A stretch of 28,257 nucleotides of DNA from JANSYP01 sp039184415 (GTDB taxonomy: Bacteria > Pseudomonadota > Alphaproteobacteria > Rhodobacterales > Rhodobacteraceae), in the NCBI GenBank assembly GCA_039184415.1, contig JBCDBB010000034.1:1-28257 (forward strand), read 5' to 3'. Below the pieces are notes generated by a model. That model was given only the letters and a program-made list of their open reading frames with translations, was not told the origin of the DNA and ran no database searches. Position 1 is the first letter of the stretch; each line of letters begins with the position of its first letter. Both the position numbers and the translations under genes were made by a program. Of the stretch, positions 1 to 6,699 are shown in pieces.

Positions 1-2
1 CC

Positions 3-3000
3 ACGGATGCGCAGGTCGCCAAGGACTTCACCAAGGCCGAGGGCGATGCGCAGGCAGAGGTGACCGCCGGCGAGGCCAAGGCCGAGACCGAACGCACCCG
101 CCAGAAGGCCAATGCCGAGAAACAGAGCTGGTGGGACCGCGCCAAGAGCTGGGTCCAGGCGCAGTTCGACAAGCTCACAAAGTTCATCAACGGCGTTTTT
201 GATGCGGTGCGCAAGGCGGTCAAAAAGCTGATCGATGCCGTGAAGACCGCGGCGCTGAAACTGATCGACGCCGCGGCGAAGGCGATCAAATCGGCCATCG
301 AAAAGCTCGGCAAGGCACTCAAAAAGGCCGTCACCGCGCTGCTGGAGAAGCATTTCCCGGAGGTTGCGAAGGCACTGAACGCAGCGATCGACAAGGCCGT
401 CGCGGCGGCCAAGACGGCGGTGGACAGGGTCGCCAGCGGGCTCAAGAAAGCCGTAACAGCCGTGCTCGACACGCTGGCCAAAGGCATCGACGCGATCCTG
501 GCGCTCTATCAGAAAGCGATCAACGCCGCGCTCAACCTCGCCAAGATCGCCCTGACGGCGGACTGGGGCGCGCTGGCCAAGATGGTGCTGGAGCCGATCC
601 TGCTGGCCTTTGGCATCAAACCGGCGGAATTCTATGCGCTGATCGGCAAGGCCATCGGCGCGCTCGACATCATCGTCAAGAACCCGGCAGGCTTCATCAA
701 GAACCTGGTGAAGACTGTCGTGGGCGGGCTGAAGCTTTTCGGCGGCAAGCTCTTTGAGCATCTGCAAAAGGGCATCATCGGCTGGCTGACCGGCGCGCTT
801 GGCTCGGACCTGAAGATCCCAAAGACTTGGTCGCTCTTTGGCGTGCTGGACCTGGCCCGCCAGATCATGGGCCTGACGCTCGATTTCATCCGGCGGATCG
901 CGGTGCGGGTGCTGGGCGAAAAGGCCGTGACCGTGATCGAGCAGGTCATGGGCACCATCGCGACCTTCGTCAAAGGCGGGTTTGCCGCGCTCTGGGAGCA
1001 GATCAAGGGCGCCGTCGGCAACCTGAAATCGCTGGTGCTGGAGCAGATCAAGAGCTTCCTTCTGGAGCGCGTGCTCTTGGCCTCGGTCACCTGGCTGGCG
1101 AGCCTCTTCAACCCCGCCGGCGCCATCGCCAAGCTGATCATGATGACCTGGAACCTGCTGATGTTCCTCAAGGATCAGCTCGGTCGGATGGTCGATCTGT
1201 TGAAAAAGGTCTTTGGCACGCTCTACGAGATCGCCACCGGCGTGCTGGAACCGGCGCAGAAGGGCGTGGAGGCGGTGCTGGGCCGCACACTGCCCTTGGT
1301 CATCGACCTTTTCGCGCGTCTTCTGGGCCTGGGCAATGTGGCCGGGCGGGTGAAGAAGATCATCGACGGCGTCCGCCAGAAGATCGAAGATGCCATCGTC
1401 AAGCTGATCAAGCGCATCGCGGGCCGCGGGAAAGGGAAGAAGGGCAAGAAGACGGACCAGAAGGGCAAGCCCGCGGCAAAGACGCTGAAGCCCATCGTGT
1501 TCAAAGGCGGCGGACAGCAGCATACGCTCTTCATCAAGAAGAAGGGCAAGGACGCCAAGCCGATGATGCGCTCAAAGGAGATGCCCGTCGAAAAATGGCT
1601 CAAGAGCCTCGAGGACAAAGTCGAAATCGGCAAGGTTCTCGCCTCGCAGCACCGCGACTGGCGACGGTTGCAACCTGCAACCCGCAGTCAACGGGTGGAG
1701 ACCGCGCATAAAGCGGTCGGTAAGATCCTGACCCGGGCCAAGGCAGCCGAAGATGCACTCGATACCGCTGCGGATGCGGCAACGTCCCCGCAAACGCCGA
1801 AGCAAAAGCAACAGGCCGCGCAAAGCGCAATGCAGGCGAAGGCGACGCGGCTTGCCGCGACACTCGAAGATGTGCTCGATGCCATGGGCGTCACAAAAAA
1901 ACAGCTCAATCTGATCTTCGCCAAGGACATTCGCCGCCTGTCGAGAAAACTGCAGACAGAAGCGAACGACTCTTTCCTAAGGCCGCTGCCCTACAAGGAT
2001 TTCGCAACGCTTTCCTGGCCCGACGCCATCGCCAAAGGCGTCAGGCATTCGGCGACCGCGGACAAATGGAAAAGACCATTCCATTCAACGGGGATACTAC
2101 GGTCGGATGACTTCAAACGCGCCTATGACATGCATATGCGCAAGGTCATACGGCCTGTAAACCCTGCTCTCGTGGCAACGAACGACGACTATGACGCCTT
2201 CCACAAGAACTACCTGACAAGCGGGCTTGCGGAGCATCAGGTCCCGGTCATCAAACGGCTGCTCTCGGGCAAGCTTCAGTCCATGACAAAGGTGCTGGCC
2301 GCCTATGACGACGATATCGAGGCCATCGCCAAGGCGCGCGCGGACGGTGCCGACACCCCGGACCAGGATATCAAGGCGCAGATCAAGGCCTCGAACATCA
2401 AAGGCAGGATGCTGAACTTTTCGAAGGATCCTTCAGGGGCGAACTTCACCTTTTATCCGGCCAATGATGGCAAAAACGGCGTGGCCAAGAATCTCTATTG
2501 GTTCTTTGGCAGGGGGAACCCGCCGAACCATGTGCCTCGCGCGGCCGCGAACAAGAAATACCTGGGCAATATGGTCCGTACCGCTCCGGTGCCGACGGAC
2601 CGGCCGCATGAGTTCATCAAGTCCGCAGACGTGGTCGAGAGCATCGGCAAGGTCACGTCACTGGTGACAGCGGCGCAGGGGACGAGCGACAGCGGCAAGA
2701 TAGAGAAGGCCATCAAGATAGGTCAGACCCTGTTCCTGTGGCAATACCATGTCCGGGCGCCGACCTATTCTCTCGTCTTCAAGCCCAAAGGTGACTACCC
2801 GAAGGACACGGAAAAGGTGACGGTGCCCTACATCTCGGCCAAGCACCGCCATCATTTCTTCAAGCATGGCGGCGACCTCGCCACGCCGCTCAATGCGACC
2901 CGGTTGGCGGCCTGGTACAAATCCGGTCAGGAGCCAGGCTATTACGAGACGGTCAGCATCCTGCAGGCGCATTCCGGCGGACTGTATGCGCATGTCAGCA

Positions 3001-3350
3001 ACAAGAAGCCCTCTGAAGTGGCCAAAATCCAATCGGTCGGGAGCCCCGGCTGGCACGGCTACATGAAGGGCCTGATCGACCCCGCCATCACAACTCTGAC
3101 TACGACGGGTAAAGACACGGCCATCGGTCAGGCGATCTTCAAGGGCTACAAGGAAACGATCTGGGACGGCACCACGAGCTTCTCCGACGGCGGGGACCTC
3201 TACCCCGAATACTACCTCGACAGCAGCGAAACCAATCCCAAGACCTTCGCCGAGCTCAAGAGCAATTTCGCCGCCGGTTATCAGGATTCCGTCAAGGAAA
3301 TCGAGAAAACCATCGGCAGCGTCCGTGACGAGGTGAAAACCCTGACATGA
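3..3350 (+). CDS. eCIS-associated helical cargo/toxin candidate (5' partial)
   Basis: The reading frame is open to the window edge, so the true start lies upstream; the GTG at 60 is only the first internal start codon and is used here as residue 1. Residues 1-455 are almost entirely lysine/alanine-rich amphipathic helices with a more hydrophobic middle (about 170-400). A basic linker with GKGKKGKK follows at about 457-464, then a short block containing PIVFKGGGQQHTL (about 478-490). The remaining roughly 600 residues form a C-terminal region I do not recognise. It has a histidine cluster KHRHHFFKHGGD (928-939) and a GWHGY motif (997-1001). Known: DUF4157-type eCIS cargo proteins often have an N-terminal DUF4157 domain, a long helical region and a variable C-terminal toxin. 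Inference: this is such a protein, with DUF4157 expected upstream and a new effector domain at the tip. It overlaps the next baseplate gene by ATGA, which ties it to the injection system. A structural (tape-measure-like) role is the main alternative. Confidence 0.72.
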   Translation, partial: TDAQVAKDFTKAEGDAQAEVTAGEAKAETERTRQKANAEKQSWWDRAKSWVQAQFDKLTKFINGVFDAVRKAVKKLIDAVKTAALKLIDAAAKAIKSAIEKLGKALKKAVTALLEKHFPEVAKALNAAIDKAVAAAKTAVDRVASGLKKAVTAVLDTLAKGIDAILALYQKAINAALNLAKIALTADWGALAKMVLEPILLAFGIKPAEFYALIGKAIGALDIIVKNPAGFIKNLVKTVVGGLKLFGGKLFEHLQKGIIGWLTGALGSDLKIPKTWSLFGVLDLARQIMGLTLDFIRRIAVRVLGEKAVTVIEQVMGTIATFVKGGFAALWEQIKGAVGNLKSLVLEQIKSFLLERVLLASVTWLASLFNPAGAIAKLIMMTWNLLMFLKDQLGRMVDLLKKVFGTLYEIATGVLEPAQKGVEAVLGRTLPLVIDLFARLLGLGNVAGRVKKIIDGVRQKIEDAIVKLIKRIAGRGKGKKGKKTDQKGKPAAKTLKPIVFKGGGQQHTLFIKKKGKDAKPMMRSKEMPVEKWLKSLEDKVEIGKVLASQHRDWRRLQPATRSQRVETAHKAVGKILTRAKAAEDALDTAADAATSPQTPKQKQQAAQSAMQAKATRLAATLEDVLDAMGVTKKQLNLIFAKDIRRLSRKLQTEANDSFLRPLPYKDFATLSWPDAIAKGVRHSATADKWKRPFHSTGILRSDDFKRAYDMHMRKVIRPVNPALVATNDDYDAFHKNYLTSGLAEHQVPVIKRLLSGKLQSMTKVLAAYDDDIEAIAKARADGADTPDQDIKAQIKASNIKGRMLNFSKDPSGANFTFYPANDGKNGVAKNLYWFFGRGNPPNHVPRAAANKKYLGNMVRTAPVPTDRPHEFIKSADVVESIGKVTSLVTAAQGTSDSGKIEKAIKIGQTLFLWQYHVRAPTYSLVFKPKGDYPKDTEKVTVPYISAKHRHHFFKHGGDLATPLNATRLAAWYKSGQEPGYYETVSILQAHSGGLYAHVSNKKPSEVAKIQSVGSPGWHGYMKGLIDPAITTLTTTGKDTAIGQAIFKGYKETIWDGTTSFSDGGDLYPEYYLDSSETNPKTFAELKSNFAAGYQDSVKEIEKTIGSVRDEVKTLT

Positions 3351-3997
3351 CCGGCTATTCCCGCTCTCCCCGTCTGACCAAGGGCGCCATCGTCGCCTTC
3401 CGGCCGCCATTGCCGGTGCCGTCGGTGATCGCCTTTCAGTACAATCCCGAGAGCCTGTCACGGACAGTGGAGGCGCGCGCCGCCGAGGGCGATGGCGGGA
3501 CAGAGACCTTCCGCCTCGCCGGGGTGCCCAAGGAAAAGATCACCGTCGAGGCGATGTTCGATGCCGCCGACGATCTGGAACGCGGCGACAGCGTGGCCGA
3601 GACCACCGGCCTCAGCCCGCGGCTCGCGGCGCTGGAGACGCTGCTTTACCCCGAATATGCCACGACCATCGCCAACACCGTGCTGATGAATATCGGCACG
3701 ATCGAGGTGCTGCCGGCCAAGAGCCCCTTCACGATCTTCATCTGGGGCAAGAACCGGATCCTGCCGGTGCGTCTGTCGAACCTGTCGATCACCGAAGAGG
3801 CCTATGACCCGGCGCTGAACCCGATCCGGGCCAAGGTGGGCATGGAGCTGCAGGTGCTCACGACCCAGGATCTCAAGGCCGGCCATCCGGGCTACGGCAT
3901 GTATCTGGCACACCACGTCATCAAGGAAACCATGGCCGCGATCGGCACCGCCCAGAGCCTCGGGCGCGTGCTGGGATCCGACGTCCGGCTGCTGTGA
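3347..3997 (+). CDS. eCIS tube-initiator / CIS-tube family protein (Afp7 N-terminal-like)
   Basis: This 216-residue protein has the FQYNPESLSRTVE signature near residues 25-37, typical of CIS-tube proteins that link the inner tube to the spike hub in Afp/PVC-type particles. It is beta-rich, with PFTIFIWGKNRILPVRLSNLSITEEAYDPALNP-type strands in the second half. In Afp7 and Pvc7 this domain is fused to a C-terminal LysM; here the LysM-like part is the separate next gene. The ATG overlaps the stop of the cargo candidate (ATGA), which indicates translational coupling. Its predicted place is the tube/baseplate junction of the assembled particle, in the cytoplasm before release. Family assignment is by motif and position; exact particle location is inferred. 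Confidence 0.8.
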   Translation: MTGYSRSPRLTKGAIVAFRPPLPVPSVIAFQYNPESLSRTVEARAAEGDGGTETFRLAGVPKEKITVEAMFDAADDLERGDSVAETTGLSPRLAALETLLYPEYATTIANTVLMNIGTIEVLPAKSPFTIFIWGKNRILPVRLSNLSITEEAYDPALNPIRAKVGMELQVLTTQDLKAGHPGYGMYLAHHVIKETMAAIGTAQSLGRVLGSDVRLL

Positions 3998-4006
3998 GGG
4001 AAAGCG

Positions 4007-4354
4007 ATGTTCGACCGCGATAGCCGCTATGCCAGACTGCCCGTGAAGCAGACGACCGACGCCCAGGGCCGGACAGTGGCCTATGTCGGCCGCCGGATCG
4101 TGCCGGACCGCCCGCCGGCGGCGGAGGCTACGGTGCAGCCGGGCGACCGGCTCGATCTGCTGGCCAACCGCATCTACGGCGATCCGCGGCAGAACTGGCG
4201 GATCCGCGACGCCAATCCCGACCCGTCGATGGATGTGCTGCCCGACCTGCCGCTGCCGGAGCCGGCCACGCCGCCCGAGCCCGGCGATCCCGAGCGCGGC
4301 CCGCCCTATGCCGTCGGCACGCGGCTGAAGCTCACCCAGATCGAGCCGGAGTGA
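4007..4354 (+). CDS. LysM-like small baseplate protein
   Basis: This 115-residue protein contains a LysM-type core: VQPGDRLDLLANRIYGDPRQNWRIRDAN starts near residue 43 (pattern PGDRLDLLA then GDP, W and DAN). A proline-rich spacer and a C-terminal strand ending GTRLKLTQI follow. Such small LysM-like or tail-X-like proteins occur between the tube initiator and hub genes of injection systems and are thought to help build the hub rather than bind cell wall. There is a 9-base gap from the previous gene, with GAGGG upstream of the ATG. The stop overlaps the start region of the hub gene. No signal peptide is visible, consistent with a structural role inside the particle. Confidence 0.78.
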   Translation: MFDRDSRYARLPVKQTTDAQGRTVAYVGRRIVPDRPPAAEATVQPGDRLDLLANRIYGDPRQNWRIRDANPDPSMDVLPDLPLPEPATPPEPGDPERGPPYAVGTRLKLTQIEPE

Positions 4355-4359
4355 GCGCG

Positions 4360-5502
4360 ATGTTCGACCTGCTCCAGACCGCGCATCTGAACATCCTGAT
4401 CGGCAAGGTCGTGCCGCGACCGGCATCGCTGGAGGTGATGGAGCATTTCGTCTCGGCCGAGATCGCAGTGTCGGACCGGGAGCGGTCGGGCTTCGAGCTG
4501 GTGTTCGAGGCCGTGCGCGCGGGCGAGCTTGCCGGGGTCTTTCCGATCATGGCGGAGCCCGGGCTCAAGGCCGGGGCGCGGGTGGTGCTGACCGCCTATC
4601 TCGGCATCCGTCCCACGGTACTGATGGACGGGATCATCGAGACCGCGGAATTCAAGCCCGCCGAAGGGGATGGCCCCGCGAAACTGCAGGTCCGCGGCAA
4701 GGATCTGAGCTTTGCCATGGACCGCGAGGAGCGCGAGGTTTCTCATCCCGCGCAAGGTCCCGGGGACATCGCCCGGCTGGTGCTGCTGCGCTATGCCTCC
4801 CTCGGGGTGCTGCCCCTGGTCATCGACCCGCCCACCGCCGAACGCCCCGCGCCAACAGACCGGGTGCCGATGCAGCGCGGCACCGACTTTGCCTATCTGA
4901 CCGAACTGGCCAAGGCCCATGACCGGATCTTCACGCTCATCCCGGGGCCTGCGCCGCTGACCTCGACCGCCTACTGGGGCCCGCTGCCGCGGCTTGGCGT
5001 GCCGCAGCCGGCGGTCAGTACGGATATGGGGACGGAGACCAATGTCTCTGGCCTGAATTTCGAGAACAACGAGGCCGATGCCGCGCGAGTCACCGGCCAG
5101 GTCAAGGACCGCCAGACCGGCCAGAGCGTGCCCGTGCGCTCCACCGTCCCGCTCCGCCCGCCGCTGGCGGCGAAGCCCGCGCTGGCCAACCGGACGACGG
5201 CACAGACGAAGCTTTTCAAGACGCGTGGCGCGCCCAATGCCGCCGACGCGCTCGGTCAGGCCCAGGCGCAGTCGGACGCCACCACAGACACCGTGACCGT
5301 GACCGGCGATCTCGACACCGCGCAGTACGGGCACATCCTGACGCCCCGCGGTCTGGTGGGTTTGCGCGGCGCGGGCACCGAGAATGACGGGCTCTATTAC
5401 GTCCAGAGCGTCGTGCAGAAGATTGGGCGCGGCAAATGGGTCCAGAGCTTCAAACTCAACCGCGAGGGGGTCGGCACCACAACGCCGGTCGTGCTGCCAT
5501 GA
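4360..5502 (+). CDS. Baseplate hub protein, phage late control D / VgrG N-terminal-like
   Basis: A 380-residue protein matching gpD/gp27-like hub proteins, corresponding to the N-terminal half of VgrG or Afp8. It starts with a domain on the spike-hub interface pattern (ISV-type strands, IAVSDRERSGFELVFEA), followed by RVVLTAYLGIRPTVLMDGIIE. The C-terminal third has GLVGLRGAGTENDGLYYVQSV and KWVQSFKLNREG, typical of the last hub barrel. I chose the ATG at 4360 because GGAG at 4348-4351 sits 8 bases before it; the GTG at 4351, overlapping the LysM stop, would add three residues. The stop overlaps the spike gene (ATGA). The expected trimer would cap the inner tube and carry the OB-fold spike. 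Together with the next gene it equals a VgrG cut into two chains. Confidence 0.82.
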   Translation: MFDLLQTAHLNILIGKVVPRPASLEVMEHFVSAEIAVSDRERSGFELVFEAVRAGELAGVFPIMAEPGLKAGARVVLTAYLGIRPTVLMDGIIETAEFKPAEGDGPAKLQVRGKDLSFAMDREEREVSHPAQGPGDIARLVLLRYASLGVLPLVIDPPTAERPAPTDRVPMQRGTDFAYLTELAKAHDRIFTLIPGPAPLTSTAYWGPLPRLGVPQPAVSTDMGTETNVSGLNFENNEADAARVTGQVKDRQTGQSVPVRSTVPLRPPLAAKPALANRTTAQTKLFKTRGAPNAADALGQAQAQSDATTDTVTVTGDLDTAQYGHILTPRGLVGLRGAGTENDGLYYVQSVVQKIGRGKWVQSFKLNREGVGTTTPVVLP

Positions 5503-5993
5503 GCGTGCGGGACGAAGATATGCGAGCCTTCGGCAAGTATCGCGGACAGGTGGTCAACAATGTCGACCCCCAGAGCCAGGGACGGGTGCAGGTCTCGGTC
5601 CCGGCGATCTACGGCACCAACACGCTCAACTGGGCGATGCCCTGTGTGCCGTATGCGGGCCCGGGCGTCGGGCTGCATCTGATCCCGCCGGTGGGCGCGA
5701 ATGTCTGGGTCGAATTCGAGGGCGGCGATATCGACTTCCCGATCTGGGCGGGCGCCTTCTGGGGGCAGGGCGAATGCCCCTCGCGCCTTCCCACCGAAAA
5801 GCTGCTGGTGACGAATGTCGCGACGCTGACGCTCGACGATGCCAACCCCGCTGCGCCTGTGGTGATCGAAACACCTTCGGGCCGGATCGTGATAACCCAG
5901 AGCGGCATCACGCTGGAGGCCGCCACCGGATCCCGGGTGGAGCTGAACGGCCCCAAGGTCAGCATCAACAATGGTGCGCTGGAGGTGACCTGA
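5499..5993 (+). CDS. Phage baseplate assembly protein V / VgrG OB-fold spike
   Basis: A 164-residue spike protein. The N-terminal segment GKYRGQVVNNVDPQSQGRVQV and the following VPAIYGTNTLNWAMPCVPYAG are the classic gpV/gp5 OB-fold pattern: a growing strand with NxxDPxxxGRVxV, then PP-G-NVWVEFEGGDIDFPIWAGAFWG. The last 40 residues (VVIETPSGRIVITQSGITLEA to SINNGALEV) are short alternating strands expected to form the trimeric beta-helical needle. The start at 5499 overlaps the hub stop and removes 21 unrelated residues of an upstream extension. It has no fused effector domain, so it is a structural spike. It is followed by the tip protein with a TGATG overlap. Confidence 0.87.
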   Translation: MSVRDEDMRAFGKYRGQVVNNVDPQSQGRVQVSVPAIYGTNTLNWAMPCVPYAGPGVGLHLIPPVGANVWVEFEGGDIDFPIWAGAFWGQGECPSRLPTEKLLVTNVATLTLDDANPAAPVVIETPSGRIVITQSGITLEAATGSRVELNGPKVSINNGALEVT

Positions 5994-6319
5994 TGAGCTT
6001 TCTTCTGCATCTCGGCGCGACGGTGATCTGCACCCATGGCGGCCAGTGCCTGCCCAACAGCGCCAGCACGCGCGTTCGGCTCGGCGGGCAGCCCGCCGTG
6101 ACCGCCGCCCATACGCACACGGTCGCCGGATGCCCGCTGACGACGCCGGACGGGCCGAAACCCTGCGCCAGCGTGACCTGGACCGCGCCCGCGACGCGCG
6201 TGCGGATCGAAGGCGCGCCGGCGCTGCTGTCGACCTCTGCCGGGATCACCATCGGGCCGCTGGGGACGCAAGGCGCGCCGCAGGCGATGGGCCAGCAGGC
6301 ACGGGTAACCGGCCAATGA
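5993..6319 (+). CDS. PAAR-like spike-tip protein
   Basis: A 108-residue protein starting at the ATG of a TGATG overlap with the spike gene. It has Cys/His pairs suitable for a metal-stabilised tip: ICTHGGQCLP near the N-terminus, HTHTVAGCP in the middle, then PC shortly after. It ends with glycine-rich short strands (RVRIEGAPALLSTSAGITIG). Small proteins of this type directly after the OB-fold spike are PAAR-like sharpening tips, comparable in role to Afp10. The identification is by position, size and Cys/His layout; it lacks a plain PAAR repeat that I can read, so a PAAR-like (DUF4280-type) label is safer. No C-terminal effector extension is present. Confidence 0.72.
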   Translation: MSFLLHLGATVICTHGGQCLPNSASTRVRLGGQPAVTAAHTHTVAGCPLTTPDGPKPCASVTWTAPATRVRIEGAPALLSTSAGITIGPLGTQGAPQAMGQQARVTGQ

Positions 6320-6332
6320 GGGAGGGGCACTG

Positions 6333-6695
6333 ATGTATATCGACCAGAGCTACCGCATCGACGGCACCGGGCGCACGGCAACGACCGACGATGCCCGCCG
6401 CCGCGCGCGCAACCTGCTGGAGGCGGTGCTCTTCACCGCACCGGGAGAGCGTGTGAACCGGCCCGAGTTCGGCTCGGGCATCTACGAGATGCTCTTTGAC
6501 GCCAACAGCGAGGCGCTCGAAACGGCCGCCGATTTCCTGATCCGCTCGGCGGTGCAGCAACATCTGGCCGACGTGCTGACCGTCGAGGCGCTGGAGGTCA
6601 GCCGCGACGAGGGCACGCTGCAAATCACGCTGACCTACGTACTGGACGGGGGCGACGAGCGGCTCTCGGACGTCTTCACGCGGGCGGGGGACTGA
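6333..6695 (+). CDS. GPW/gp25-like baseplate wedge protein
   Basis: A 120-residue protein of the gp25 family, comparable to Afp9. Key features are a helix-rich start (DDARRRARNLLEAVLFTAPGER), the family signature NRPEFGSGIYEMLFD near residues 46-60, and a C-terminal strand pair EVSRDEGTLQITLTYVL. gp25-type proteins link the baseplate wedge to the first sheath ring and start sheath polymerisation. The ATG has a good ribosome site (GGGAGGGG about 8 bases upstream). It lies 13 bases after the tip gene and 4 bases before the first large baseplate gene. Length is normal for the family. Confidence 0.88.
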   Translation: MYIDQSYRIDGTGRTATTDDARRRARNLLEAVLFTAPGERVNRPEFGSGIYEMLFDANSEALETAADFLIRSAVQQHLADVLTVEALEVSRDEGTLQITLTYVLDGGDERLSDVFTRAGD

Positions 6696-6699
6696 GGCG

